From positions 1 through 47,752 of the forward strand of contig CACEAQ010000003.1 in assembly GCA_902557605.1 (NCBI GenBank): a stretch of 47,752 nt of DNA. The letters run 5' to 3'. The DNA comes from an uncultured Pelagibacteraceae bacterium (GTDB taxonomy: Bacteria; Pseudomonadota; Alphaproteobacteria; Pelagibacterales; Pelagibacteraceae). Below, piece by piece: positions 10,416 to 20,908 of this stretch. Positions within the stretch are counted from its first letter, which is position 1, and every line of letters starts with the position of its first letter. Made by a program: the position numbers and the translations under genes. The notes beneath the pieces are model-generated. The model searched no databases and was not told where the DNA came from. It saw nothing but the letters and a program-made list of their open reading frames with translations.

Positions 10416-11197
10416 AATTCCCAAAAAAATCATTGGGACAAAATTTTTTAATTGATAAAAATATAATAAGTAAAATTATAAATCTTGTTGAGATTGAAGA
10501 TAAAAATATTATTGAGATTGGACCAGGGACAGGTTCACTTACCAAAGAAATAATAAAAAAAAAACCCAAAAGTTTTTTGTTAATTGAGAAAGATAAGAAC
10601 CTTTATGATATTCTTGTTAAAAATTATGCTAGTATAAAAAATTTAAATATTCGTAATTCTGATATTCTTAAATTCAACTTAGAAAAAAATTGTAGAAAAG
10701 ATACAGTAGTCTTTGGGAACTTGCCATATAACATTTCATCTCAAATTCTTGTTAAATTTATAAAATTTAAAAATTGGCCCCCTAACTTTACCGATCTAAT
10801 TTTAATGTTTCAAAAAGAATTAGGTGAAAAAATTTTAGGTAAATTTACAACAAAAAATTATAGTAGAATCTCTATTATTTCAAATTACAGGTTAGAAGCA
10901 TCTAAAAAATTTTTGGTTTCGCCTAATTGTTTTTTTCCTAAACCTAAAATTAATTCAATGATAATTCATTTCAAACCTAAAATTCCGAAAATTTCCAAAA
11001 TAAAAAACTTAAGAAATCTAGAAAAAGTAACAAATATTCTTTTTTCTAATAAAAGAAAAATGATCAATAAAAATATTAAAAGGATAATTAATAATAAAAA
11101 AATTGATGAAATTAAAAATTTAAACCTTAAGTCAAGACCTTCAGAAATTGAACCAGATATCTACTATAAAATTACTGAGCTATATGAAGATCATTGA
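10412..11197 (+). CDS. rsmA: 16S rRNA (adenine1518-N6/adenine1519-N6)-dimethyltransferase
   Basis: KKSLGQNFLIDKNI, IEIGPGTGSLT, GNLPYNISSQIL motifs (KsgA/RsmA). Confidence 0.96.
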   Translation: MKFPKKSLGQNFLIDKNIISKIINLVEIEDKNIIEIGPGTGSLTKEIIKKKPKSFLLIEKDKNLYDILVKNYASIKNLNIRNSDILKFNLEKNCRKDTVVFGNLPYNISSQILVKFIKFKNWPPNFTDLILMFQKELGEKILGKFTTKNYSRISIISNYRLEASKKFLVSPNCFFPKPKINSMIIHFKPKIPKISKIKNLRNLEKVTNILFSNKRKMINKNIKRIINNKKIDEIKNLNLKSRPSEIEPDIYYKITELYEDH

Positions 11198-11774
11198 AAA
11201 TATCATTTTTTTTATAAGTTGATATTATATTTTCAATTTGTTTAAAACATATATCCAGATTCTTATTGATTAAAATATAATCGTAATCTTTCCAATGCTT
11301 TACATCTTCATCAAATGAGTCGTATCTCTTGCTCACTTCTTCTTCTGTATTTTGGTCCCTTTTTATAAGTCTTTTTTTTAGTTCATTTTTATCTTGAGGG
11401 ATTAAAAAAATTTTTATTAATTTTAAGTTAGAAAATTTTGATAATTGTTTTGTGCCTTGCCAATCAATATCGAACAAAATATCGTTTTCTTTTATAGTGT
11501 CATCTACAGTTTTTTTTAAGGTACCATAATAATTTTCAAAAATTTTTGCATACTCATAAAACTTTTTCTGGTTAATAAGATTTTCAAATTCTTTTTTTGA
11601 GGTAAATTGATAATCTACACCATTTACTTCATTAGATCTTGGAGCCCTTGTGGTCATCGAAACTGAAATTTTAAAAGATTGATATTTTTGCTGAATCTTT
11701 TTTACTAAAGTTGTTTTTCCCACACCTGATGGAGAAGAAAGTATGACCATAAAATTATCTCTTCCAGGTAGCAT
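11172..11774 (-). CDS. gmk: guanylate kinase
   Basis: LSSPSGVGKTTL P-loop, SVSMTTRAPRSNEVNGVDYQF. Confidence 0.96.
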   Translation of the reverse strand: MLPGRDNFMVILSSPSGVGKTTLVKKIQQKYQSFKISVSMTTRAPRSNEVNGVDYQFTSKKEFENLINQKKFYEYAKIFENYYGTLKKTVDDTIKENDILFDIDWQGTKQLSKFSNLKLIKIFLIPQDKNELKKRLIKRDQNTEEEVSKRYDSFDEDVKHWKDYDYILINKNLDICFKQIENIISTYKKNDIFNDLHIAQ

Positions 11775-11793
11775 GAAATATTATGAAATTTAT

Positions 11794-12033
11794 TTAGCTT
11801 GATTTACTCTCAATAAATTTAATTGCATCTCCGACTGTAAGTATTTTCTCAGCTTCACTGTCTGAAATTTCTGATCCAAATTCCTCTTCAAAAGCCATAA
11901 CTAATTCCACTGTATCCAAGCTATCTGCTCCAAGGTCATCAATAAAACTTGCCTCTTCAGTTACCTTTTCTTCTTCTATACCTAAATGATCTGCAACTAT
12001 TTTTTTTATTTTACTTTTTACATCGTCTGACAT
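11794..12033 (-). CDS. acpP: acyl carrier protein
   Basis: 79 aa; phosphopantetheine site [20 protein letters not shown]. Confidence 0.98.
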   Translation of the reverse strand: MSDDVKSKIKKIVADHLGIEEEKVTEEASFIDDLGADSLDTVELVMAFEEEFGSEISDSEAEKILTVGDAIKFIESKSS

Positions 12034-12084
12034 GAATTCCTTTCCTATATATTTAATTTCTTATTAGATTATTAAACAGAATTG

Positions 12085-12816
12085 TCAAGCCATATACATT
12101 CCGCCATTAACATGTATGGTTTCTCCATTGATGTAGCTTGCTAAATCTGAAGCCAGAAAGGCTACACAATTTGAAACATCTTCTCCAGTTCCTAGATTTC
12201 CTGAGGGAATTTTACTGATCAATTGGTTTTTAAATTCCTCGTTAATTTTATCTGTCATTTCTGTTTTAATAAATCCTGGGGATACACAATTAATATTTAT
12301 ATTTTTTCTTGCATATTCAATAGCTAAGCTTTTAGAAAAAGCAACTATGCCAGCTTTTGATGCTGAATAATTAGCCTGCCCAAGATTTCCAGTATGACCA
12401 ACTATTGAGGTTATATTTATAATTTTCCCATATTTTTTTTTTAACATTTTTTTAATTGCAAACTTACACATTAGAAAAGTAGATGTTAAATTTATGTCTA
12501 AAACTTTTTTCCAATTTTCCTCTGTTAATCTTATTGATAGGTTATCAAGGGTGATACCTGCATTATTTATTAAAATATCAAGACCATCTAATTTTGTATC
12601 TATTTTTTCTAAAAACTGTTCAATCTTAGCATGCTCATCTAATTTGAACTTTTCAATTTCTACATCTTTAAATTTTTTTTTTAAGTTATTTAATTTTTCA
12701 TCATTTGTACCAGTTGCAATTATTTTGGCACCTAAATTTTCAAATTTTTTGACTAAACAATTGCCAATGCCACCAGTAGCTCCAGTTATTAAAACTTTTT
12801 TATTTTTTAAATTCAT
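12085..12816 (-). CDS. fabG: 3-oxoacyl-[ACP] reductase
   Basis: SDR fold GATGGIG, NNAGIT, YSASKAG, adjacent to acpP and fabD. Confidence 0.96.
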   Translation of the reverse strand: MNLKNKKVLITGATGGIGNCLVKKFENLGAKIIATGTNDEKLNNLKKKFKDVEIEKFKLDEHAKIEQFLEKIDTKLDGLDILINNAGITLDNLSIRLTEENWKKVLDINLTSTFLMCKFAIKKMLKKKYGKIINITSIVGHTGNLGQANYSASKAGIVAFSKSLAIEYARKNININCVSPGFIKTEMTDKINEEFKNQLISKIPSGNLGTGEDVSNCVAFLASDLASYINGETIHVNGGMYMA

Positions 12817-13741
12817 TTGACAAATTTTTAATATCAGTAATTGAGTTAATTGAAAAGCTATTTACATTTTTAATAGTTCTTTTAACCATTCCAGATAATG
12901 CTTTTCCCGGTCCTATTTCTATAAAATTCTTTACTCCTTTATCAGACATAAATATGAGAGTATCCCGCCATCTAACAGTAGAAAAAATTTGATCAATCAG
13001 AAGTTTTTTTATTTTTTCTGGGTTATCCTCTGATTTTGCGTTTACATTATTAACTATTGCTAAAGTAGGTCTGTTGAAAGCAATACTATTAATCTTATTC
13101 TTCATCACTTCTGCTGCTGGTTTCATTAAAGAACAATGAAATGGAGCGCTCACTTTGAGAGGAATTGATTTGATTTTTTTTTCTTTCAAGTTATTTTGAA
13201 ACATCTCTACACTTGATTTTTCTCCACTTATAATAATTTGACCATCTGCATTATCATTTGCTATTTCGCAGACACCATTTTTATCATCTCTTTTATTTAA
13301 CATTTCTTTTAATTCTTCTATTTTTAAGCCCAACACTGCAATCATGCTTCCTTTACCGAGTGGGACAGCATTTTGCATAGCCTTTCCTCTTTCGCTTAAT
13401 AAATAAATTGCATCAGTAAACTGTAAAGAGTTTGCACAAACCAAAGCACTGTATTCTCCAAGTGAATGTCCTGCGAAAAATTTAAAATCTTCGAAGCTAA
13501 AATCAAATTCTTTCTTTAAAATTTGAAAAATTGAGTAACTCACTGTTAAAATAGCTGGTTGGGTATTCTGAGTAAGTTGTAATTTATCCTCTGGGCCTTG
13601 AAGTATTATTTTTGATAAATGAAATTTTAATTTTTCATCTGCTTCCTCGAAAATCTTTTTAACTTCTGTGAAACTATTATAAAATTCATTTCCCATTCCA
13701 ACAATTTGGGAGCCTTGTCCAGGAAATATCAAACTATTCAT
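12800..13741 (-). CDS. fabD: malonyl-CoA:ACP transacylase
   Basis: FPGQGSQ, GHSLGEYSAL, VSAPFHCSLM motifs. Confidence 0.97.
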   Translation of the reverse strand: MNSLIFPGQGSQIVGMGNEFYNSFTEVKKIFEEADEKLKFHLSKIILQGPEDKLQLTQNTQPAILTVSYSIFQILKKEFDFSFEDFKFFAGHSLGEYSALVCANSLQFTDAIYLLSERGKAMQNAVPLGKGSMIAVLGLKIEELKEMLNKRDDKNGVCEIANDNADGQIIISGEKSSVEMFQNNLKEKKIKSIPLKVSAPFHCSLMKPAAEVMKNKINSIAFNRPTLAIVNNVNAKSEDNPEKIKKLLIDQIFSTVRWRDTLIFMSDKGVKNFIEIGPGKALSGMVKRTIKNVNSFSINSITDIKNLSNEFKK

Positions 13742-13843
13742 TTTATATTAATTTTTTAATAATTATTACTATTGCTATAATAAATAATTATAGTATAAAC
13801 CATCCTTTATAAACTATTAAATATAATTCTTTGTAAATAAACT

Positions 13844-14182
13844 ATGGCTTTTTACGAAAATACTATAATTGCAAAACAGGATTTAGCAGAAAAAGAATTA
13901 AATGCTGTGAAGAATAAATACAGTGACTTAATAAACAAATCTTCTGGTAAGATAATTAAAGTTGAAGAATGGGGTCTTTTGAATTTAGCTAACCGAATTA
14001 AAAACTATAAAAAAGGCTTTTATATTCATTATAAATTTGAAGGAAACAAAAATACTTTGGAAGAAATTAATAAAAGAGCAAAAATTGATAATGCAGTTAT
14101 AAGATTCTTAACTGTCAAATATAAAAAACTCGATATCAAAAATGAATTTTTCAAAAAAATAAAAGATGAAAAGAAAAAGTAA
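13844..14182 (+). CDS. rpsF: 30S ribosomal protein S6
   Basis: 112 aa, S6 family pattern, followed by rpsR and rplI. Confidence 0.93.
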   Translation: MAFYENTIIAKQDLAEKELNAVKNKYSDLINKSSGKIIKVEEWGLLNLANRIKNYKKGFYIHYKFEGNKNTLEEINKRAKIDNAVIRFLTVKYKKLDIKNEFFKKIKDEKKK

Positions 14183-14438
14183 AAAATTTCAAAAAAGAAG
14201 CACCAACTCGCTTAATAAATTGAGCCTATTTCAAAAAAATGATGGGAAATTTTCTAAAAAATGTCCACTTTCAATAAAAAATGCACCAATAATTGATTAT
14301 AAAAATGTTAATTTATTAAAGAAGTATCTATCTGATAATGGAAAAATTATTTCATCAAAAATAACATCTGTGTCTTATAACAAACAAAAAAAACTTACTA
14401 GAGAAATTAAAAAAGCAAAAATATTGGGTTTAGTATAA
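14166..14438 (+). CDS. rpsR: 30S ribosomal protein S18
   Basis: [48 protein letters not shown] matches S18. Confidence 0.92.
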   Translation: MKRKSKKFQKRSTNSLNKLSLFQKNDGKFSKKCPLSIKNAPIIDYKNVNLLKKYLSDNGKIISSKITSVSYNKQKKLTREIKKAKILGLV

Positions 14439-14893
14439 TGGAATTAATACTTTTAGAAAATGTTTTAAATCTCGGAAACATTGGGGATAAAGTAAAAGTC
14501 AAAGATGGATACGGTAGAAACTTTTTATTAAAGCAAGGCAAAGCTTTAAGATATAATAAGGAAAATTCTGAAATTGTTAATAAGAAAAAGAACGAGTTAA
14601 TTAAAAAAAACACCGAAATTAAAAATAAATTTAAAGAAACTGCTAAACTTGTTAATAATCAAAAATTTACTTTTTATAAAGAAAGTAAGGAAAATGGTGA
14701 TCTTTACGGTTCCATTAAACCAAAAGAAATTACTAATATAATAAAAGAGAAAACTAAGGCTGAAGTCAGTCCATCGCAAATTATTCTCAAAGATGAATTA
14801 AATAAGATTGGAATATTTAAAGCTGAAATAAACTTCCACTCTGAGGTGAAAGCTTCTGTTATTATTAACATAGACAAAATACAATCTAAATAA
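14438..14893 (+). CDS. rplI: 50S ribosomal protein L9
   Basis: [37 protein letters not shown]. Confidence 0.96.
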   Translation: MELILLENVLNLGNIGDKVKVKDGYGRNFLLKQGKALRYNKENSEIVNKKKNELIKKNTEIKNKFKETAKLVNNQKFTFYKESKENGDLYGSIKPKEITNIIKEKTKAEVSPSQIILKDELNKIGIFKAEINFHSEVKASVIINIDKIQSK

Positions 14894-14967
14894 CTTTTCC
14901 ACAGAGAAAAAAAAAGAGTGCGTAACTTTTTGCTTTATCAAAAAGTAACCTAATCTAATATCATTGT

Positions 14968-16395
14968 GTGGAAGAAATTAAATCAATACATAATAGTTCT
15001 AGTAACAAACAACCCTCTAACTTAGAAGCTGAACAAGCTTTAATCGGCTCAGTATTAGTTAACAATGATATAATTGATGAAATTTCTAATATAGTAAACC
15101 CATCCATATTTTATGATCCCGCTCATCAAAAAATTTATGAGGTTATTGAAAGCCTGAATAATAAAGGAGTAATAGCAAATCCAATTACACTTAAAAATTT
15201 TTTCGAAAAAGATAATTTACTCAATGAAGTTGGGGGAACTGAATATTTAGTGAAATTAACAAGATTTTCAAGCTCACCAAAACAAGCTTTGGACTATGCG
15301 AAAATTGTTCATGAAATGTATGTAAGAAGAGAATTAGTTTTAATCTCTGATAAATTATCATCAGATACAATAAATGCTAATACTCAAGAGCAGAGTGCGG
15401 AGGATATTATTGAGAATACTGAAAAATCATTATTCGATTTAGCAGAAAGAGGTAGTTTCTCACAATCTTTTCTTAAATTTAATCAAGCGCTTGATCAAAC
15501 TATTCAACTAGCCACACTTGCAATGCAAAATGATCAAGGAATAGTTGGGGTTCCAACTGGATTAACTGACTTAGACGAAAAATTAGGAGGATTGCATAAG
15601 TCTGATTTGATTATCTTAGCAGGAAGACCCTCGATGGGTAAAACAGCGCTAGCAACTAATATAGCTTTTAATGCTGCTCAAAATATTTTAGATCGTCAGG
15701 AAAAATCTTCAATAGCCTTTTTTTCTTTAGAAATGTCCTCTGAGCAACTTTCCACTAGGATTTTGTCAGAACAAGCAAGAATAAAATCAGATGATATTAG
15801 ACGTGGAAAAGTGACTGAAGAAGAAATTAATAGATATATAGATACATCAAGAAATATTTATAACCTTCCGCTTTATATCGATGAAACACCAGCTATTACT
15901 ATTGCAACATTAAGTAATCGAGCAAGAAGAATAAAAAGACTTTTTGGATTAAGTTTGATTGTCGTAGACTATATTCAATTAATGAGATCAAGCTCAAATA
16001 AAAATGATGGACGAGTTCAAGAAATTTCTGAAATTACCCAAGGACTAAAAGCATTGGCAAAAGAATTGTCTGTGCCAGTATTAGCGCTCTCTCAATTATC
16101 TAGAGCTGTTGAACAAAGAGATGATAAGCTGCCGCAATTAGCTGATTTAAGAGAGTCAGGATCAATCGAGCAAGATGCGGATGTTGTTATGTTTGTATAC
16201 AGAGAAGCTTATTATTTAGAGCGAAAACAGCCAAAGTTAGGTTCAATCGAACACGCTGAATGGCAATCAAAAATGAATGACGTTAATGGTTTAGCTGATA
16301 TTATTTTAGGAAAGCAAAGACACGGTCCCACAGGCACTATTAAAGTGGAGTTTGAGGGAATTTATACAAAATTTAAAGATTTAAACAAAAATTAG
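14968..16395 (+). CDS. dnaB: replicative DNA helicase
   Basis: NLEAEQALIGSVL, LAGRPSMGKTALATNIA, FFSLEMSSEQL, VDYIQLM; GTG start. Confidence 0.97.
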   Translation: MEEIKSIHNSSSNKQPSNLEAEQALIGSVLVNNDIIDEISNIVNPSIFYDPAHQKIYEVIESLNNKGVIANPITLKNFFEKDNLLNEVGGTEYLVKLTRFSSSPKQALDYAKIVHEMYVRRELVLISDKLSSDTINANTQEQSAEDIIENTEKSLFDLAERGSFSQSFLKFNQALDQTIQLATLAMQNDQGIVGVPTGLTDLDEKLGGLHKSDLIILAGRPSMGKTALATNIAFNAAQNILDRQEKSSIAFFSLEMSSEQLSTRILSEQARIKSDDIRRGKVTEEEINRYIDTSRNIYNLPLYIDETPAITIATLSNRARRIKRLFGLSLIVVDYIQLMRSSSNKNDGRVQEISEITQGLKALAKELSVPVLALSQLSRAVEQRDDKLPQLADLRESGSIEQDADVVMFVYREAYYLERKQPKLGSIEHAEWQSKMNDVNGLADIILGKQRHGPTGTIKVEFEGIYTKFKDLNKN

Positions 16396-16448
16396 ACTCA
16401 GTTTTTTCTTTAGTTATCAAAAAATTAAGATATATCTGAAATATCCCA

Positions 16449-18929
16449 ATGCTATCTTATATTTATAAAAAAATTGTAATTGATTTTTCAAAAATTACAC
16501 TTTTTTTCATAGCTGGTATAGTTGTTTTTTCACTATATCAAGCAAAAAATTTTAATCTTGATGCATCCTCAGATGCTCTTTTGCTTGAGGGTGATAAAGA
16601 TTTGAAGTTTCTAAGAGAAGTGAATGAAAGGTATAAGTCTAAAGATTTTTTAGTCCTTACTTACTCACCTGTATCAAGTTTCATCGAAAAAGAGACAATA
16701 CTTAACTTACAATTATTAAAATCTAAAATAGAAAAATTAACTTGGGTGGATAGCGTAATTACATTAATTGATGTGCCATTATTGAAGAGCACGGATGAAG
16801 GTCTTATGGACAGACTTAAAAACTACAAAACTTTGGCATATCCAGAAATTGATAGAAAAAGAGGTTTTGAGGAGATTTTGAATAGTCCAATTTATAAAAA
16901 TTATGTAATAAGTGAAGATGGTAAAACCTCGGGTATAGTTGTCTACTTAAAAAAAGATGAAAGGCTAGCTGAATTTATAAAGATTAAAGAAACGTACTTT
17001 AATCAAATAGAAGAGACAGGTTTATCAAAAGAGGAAAAAGTAAATTATAAAAAATTTCTATTAGAGTATGAAGATTATAAAAATTTGTACAATGCTAGGA
17101 ACAGTCAAAATATTTCAGAAATAAGAGATGTTATTAATAAGTACGGAGAAAATGCGAAAATTCATTTAGGTGGCATTCCCATGATTGCAGACGATATGAT
17201 GAGTTTTATTAAAAGCGACATAATCGTTTTTGGAATAGGCGTATTCATATTTATAATTTTAACTTTGTGGTTTATTTTTAGAGATATTAAATGGGTTATG
17301 ATGCCATTATTAGGCTGTGCTACATCTGTGATATTAATGGTAGGTTTATTAGGTTTAATAGGTTGGAAAGTTACTGTTATCTCATCAAATTTTATTGCAT
17401 TAATGTTGATTTTAAATATGGCAATGAATATTCATGTTACAGTAAGATTTTTACAATTAAAAAAAGAATTTCCACAACTTAAAAAAGATGAAGCAGTTGT
17501 AAAAGCTAGTTTCAAAATGATGCTTCCAATTCTTTACACTGTTTTAACTACGATTTGTGCTTTTTTATCTTTAATCTTCAGTGGAATCAAACCAATTATA
17601 GATTTTGGGTGGATGATGACTTTGGGTTTAATTGTTTCGTTAGTAGTCACATTTCTTCTTTTACCGTCCTTAATCAATACTTTTTCATCTGAAAATAATG
17701 TTAATATAAGAAATACTGAAAAGTCATTAATAACTTCAGCTTTTGCATATATAGCAAAAAAAAATACTTTTATAATTTTTTTAACATCATTTTTAATTAT
17801 ATTTTTAAGCATAGTTGGAATATCCAAATTAGAAGTTGAGAACAGTTTTATAAATTATTTTAACAAAGAGACTGAGATATATAAAGGTATGAAAAAAATT
17901 GACGATGAATTAGGTGGAACGACTCCACTAAATGTAATTTTGAAATTTCCTATGAAACAAAAAAATCAGAAAGAGGATGATGAATTTTCCGAATGGGAGG
18001 AGGAAGAAGAAAATAATGAGGAAAAATCAAAATATTGGTTTACTAGAGACAAAATGGATAAAATTTTAAAAGTTCACGACTATTTAGATTCTTTGCCTGA
18101 AATTGGAAAAGTTTTATCGTTTGGGTCAATTTTAAGAGTGGCGGAAGATTTAAACAAGAAAGAACTGCAAAGTTTAGAAATAGCTGTTCTTTATAGTAAA
18201 ATTCCCAATGAGATAAAAAAAGAAATCATCTCGCCATATATTTCTGTAAAATCAGATGAGGCCAGAATAACACTTAGAGTAAAAGACTCCCTTAAAAATT
18301 TGAGAAGAAACGAGCTTATTAAAAAAATTGAAACAGATTTAAATAAAAAACTTGGTCTCAAAAAAGAAGAATATAAGTTAACAGGGGTTTTGATACTTTT
18401 TAATAATTTATTACAGAGTCTATTCAAATCTCAAATTCTCACACTCGGAATAGTTATATTAGGAATTTTTGCAATGTTTTTCATATTATTTAAAAATATA
18501 ACTTTGTCGATAATTGGTGTAGTGCCTAATTTTATTGCAGCATTTTTCATCTTAGGAATTATAGGTCTTATGGGTATACCATTGGATATGATGACTATTA
18601 CCATAGCCGCTATAACAATTGGAATAGCAGTAGATAATAGTATTCATTATATTTACAGGTTTAGAGAAGAATTCAAAGAATTAAAAAACTATGAACAAAC
18701 ATTAGATAGATGTCATAAAACTGTTGGTATAGCTATTTTGAATACATCTATTACCATAGTTTTTGGATTTTCAATTTTAGTTTTATCAAATTTTATACCT
18801 ACTATTTATTTTGGTGTTTTTACTGGAATCGCAATGCTTTTAGCAATGATTTCGGTCTTAACTTTACTACCTAAATTACTATTAATTTACAGACCATTCG
18901 ATAAAAAAGTTTTAAATCGTAATGAATAA
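16449..18929 (+). CDS. RND/MMPL-family exporter
   Basis: 826 aa, two hydrophobic TM blocks separated by soluble loops; MMPL-like TM region (GIAVDNSIHYIYRFREE). Confidence 0.85.
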   Translation: MLSYIYKKIVIDFSKITLFFIAGIVVFSLYQAKNFNLDASSDALLLEGDKDLKFLREVNERYKSKDFLVLTYSPVSSFIEKETILNLQLLKSKIEKLTWVDSVITLIDVPLLKSTDEGLMDRLKNYKTLAYPEIDRKRGFEEILNSPIYKNYVISEDGKTSGIVVYLKKDERLAEFIKIKETYFNQIEETGLSKEEKVNYKKFLLEYEDYKNLYNARNSQNISEIRDVINKYGENAKIHLGGIPMIADDMMSFIKSDIIVFGIGVFIFIILTLWFIFRDIKWVMMPLLGCATSVILMVGLLGLIGWKVTVISSNFIALMLILNMAMNIHVTVRFLQLKKEFPQLKKDEAVVKASFKMMLPILYTVLTTICAFLSLIFSGIKPIIDFGWMMTLGLIVSLVVTFLLLPSLINTFSSENNVNIRNTEKSLITSAFAYIAKKNTFIIFLTSFLIIFLSIVGISKLEVENSFINYFNKETEIYKGMKKIDDELGGTTPLNVILKFPMKQKNQKEDDEFSEWEEEEENNEEKSKYWFTRDKMDKILKVHDYLDSLPEIGKVLSFGSILRVAEDLNKKELQSLEIAVLYSKIPNEIKKEIISPYISVKSDEARITLRVKDSLKNLRRNELIKKIETDLNKKLGLKKEEYKLTGVLILFNNLLQSLFKSQILTLGIVILGIFAMFFILFKNITLSIIGVVPNFIAAFFILGIIGLMGIPLDMMTITIAAITIGIAVDNSIHYIYRFREEFKELKNYEQTLDRCHKTVGIAILNTSITIVFGFSILVLSNFIPTIYFGVFTGIAMLLAMISVLTLLPKLLLIYRPFDKKVLNRNE

Positions 18930-19470
18930 TAGTTTTTTTGAAAATTTATCAAATATAATTAATGTATTTGATATTATTGTACTTATAATTTTTACTTACT
19001 GTATTATTCAATGTTTTATTAAAGGATTTTCTTTAAGCCTAATTTCTTTTATGAAATGGGTTTTATCGACTATTGTAACAATAATATTTGTTCCAAAACT
19101 TCAACCTTACGTCAGTGATTATATTGAATCAGATTTTATAAATAATTTTGGTCTAGGAATTTTGATTTTTATATTTACACTTTTTTTTACAATACTTATT
19201 GGGAAAGCTTTGGGTAGAGCTGTAATCTGGACAGGAATGGGTTCGATTGACAAATCTTTTGGGCTTTTATTTGGTTTTTTTAAAGGATACGTTGTATCTG
19301 TGTGTATATTTTCTATTTTAAATTGGTTTTATCCTTTACAAAATTGGGGTATATCGACTAAAGATGCAATCAGTTATGACCTAATTAAAAAGGGAAGTGA
19401 AATTTTAATTGATGAATTTCCCTCAAACGAGGATTTCATTGATACGAAAGAAAAAATTGAAAAAATTTGA
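18922..19470 (+). CDS. cvpA: CvpA family membrane protein
   Basis: FDIIVLIIFTYCIIQCFIKGFSLSLISF..., gene directly upstream of purF. Confidence 0.85.
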   Translation: MNNSFFENLSNIINVFDIIVLIIFTYCIIQCFIKGFSLSLISFMKWVLSTIVTIIFVPKLQPYVSDYIESDFINNFGLGILIFIFTLFFTILIGKALGRAVIWTGMGSIDKSFGLLFGFFKGYVVSVCIFSILNWFYPLQNWGISTKDAISYDLIKKGSEILIDEFPSNEDFIDTKEKIEKI

Positions 19471-20908
19471 TTTAGATAGACTAAAAGAGGAATGTGGAAT
19501 ATTCGGAATATCTAATCACGCGGATGCATCTGCATTAGTCGCATTAGGTCTTCATGCTTTACAACATAGAGGTCAAGAAGGTTGTGGAATAGTTTCTTTT
19601 GACGGAAAAAATTACCATTCTGAAAAAAGGCACGGCTTAGTTGGCGATCATTTCACTGATTCTGATACTTTAAAAAAATTACCAGGTAGTTTCGCAATTG
19701 GTCATAATAGATATTCTACAACTGGTGAAACCTCTTTGAGAAATATACAACCTTTTTTTGCTGATTTACATATGGGAGGATTAAGTATTGCGCATAATGG
19801 AAATTTAACCAACGCATTAATTTTAAGAGAGTCGCTTGTAAAAGATGGGGCGATATTTAGGACTACAAGTGATACTGAAACCATTGTTCAGTTGATAGCT
19901 AAATCAAAAAGAAATAAATTTATTGATAAATTAATCGATGTACTTTTCCAAATTCAAGGTGGATATGCGCTAGTATTAATGACTAATAAGAAGCTTGTGG
20001 GTGTAAGAGATCCTTTTGGGATTAGACCATTAGTGATAGGGAAATTAAAAAACTCTTATATCTTTGCTTCTGAGACTTGTGCTTTAGATATAGTAGGAGC
20101 TTCTTTTGTAAGAGAAGTTGAAAATGGTGAGATAGTCATAATAGAAAATGATATTTTAACTAGTATAAAACCTTTTCCAAAACAAAAACCTAGACCATGT
20201 GTTTTTGAATATATTTATTTTGCCAGACCCGATAGCTTAATTCAAAAAAAATGCGCATACGAATATAGAAAAAATCTCGGAGCAGAGCTTGCTAGAGAGT
20301 CAGATATCGATGCAGATTTTGTCGTGCCTGTACCTGACTCTGGTGTCCCTGCAGCTCTAGGATTTGCTGACCAATCTAAGAAAAAATTTCAACTTGGATT
20401 AATAAGAAATCATTATGTTGGAAGAACATTTATTGAACCAAAACAAAATATAAGAAGCTTAGGAGTTAAATTAAAATTAAGTCCTACTAGAACAATTGTG
20501 AAGGATAAATCTATAATTCTTATAGATGACTCTTTAGTAAGAGGAACTACTTGTAGTAAAATTGTTAAAATGCTTTACGAGAGTGGGGCTAGCGAGGTAC
20601 ATGTTAGAATTGCTTGCCCAGAAATAAAATATCCTGATTTCTACGGGGTTGATATGCCCACTAAAGAGGAATTACTTGCACATACAAAATCAAATGATGA
20701 AATATGTAATTTTATAAAAGCTAAAAGTTTAAAATTCCTTAGTCTTAATGGACTTTATAAAGCTTTAAAAGGTGAGGCAAGAAACTCTGTTTATCCTCAA
20801 TTTAGTGACCATTATTTTACAGGCGATTACCCTATAAAACCATCTGATAATTTAGAAGGTATGAGGATAAAACAACTTTCCTTATTAAGTGGAAAATCTA
20901 ATAATTAA
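19409..20908 (+). CDS. purF: amidophosphoribosyltransferase
   Basis: ECGIFGI, ALQHRGQEGCGI, HNRYSTTG, DDSLVRGTT; exact start uncertain (ATG 19409/19412 or a TTG near 19457). Confidence 0.96.
   Translation: MMNFPQTRISLIRKKKLKKFDLDRLKEECGIFGISNHADASALVALGLHALQHRGQEGCGIVSFDGKNYHSEKRHGLVGDHFTDSDTLKKLPGSFAIGHNRYSTTGETSLRNIQPFFADLHMGGLSIAHNGNLTNALILRESLVKDGAIFRTTSDTETIVQLIAKSKRNKFIDKLIDVLFQIQGGYALVLMTNKKLVGVRDPFGIRPLVIGKLKNSYIFASETCALDIVGASFVREVENGEIVIIENDILTSIKPFPKQKPRPCVFEYIYFARPDSLIQKKCAYEYRKNLGAELARESDIDADFVVPVPDSGVPAALGFADQSKKKFQLGLIRNHYVGRTFIEPKQNIRSLGVKLKLSPTRTIVKDKSIILIDDSLVRGTTCSKIVKMLYESGASEVHVRIACPEIKYPDFYGVDMPTKEELLAHTKSNDEICNFIKAKSLKFLSLNGLYKALKGEARNSVYPQFSDHYFTGDYPIKPSDNLEGMRIKQLSLLSGKSNN

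Noticed and set aside
12494-12820. 108-aa ORF antisense to fabG
   Set aside because: Shadow ORF opposite a confident fabG.
13742-13843. Possible S6:S18-binding rpsF leader motif upstream of rpsF
   Set aside because: Region is AT-rich with only short chance inverted repeats; I could not find the expected bulged hairpin.
14919-14950. ACTTTTT/AAAAAGT inverted repeat between rplI and dnaB as a terminator
   Set aside because: Weak A/T-only stem without a following T-run; could arise by chance in this composition.
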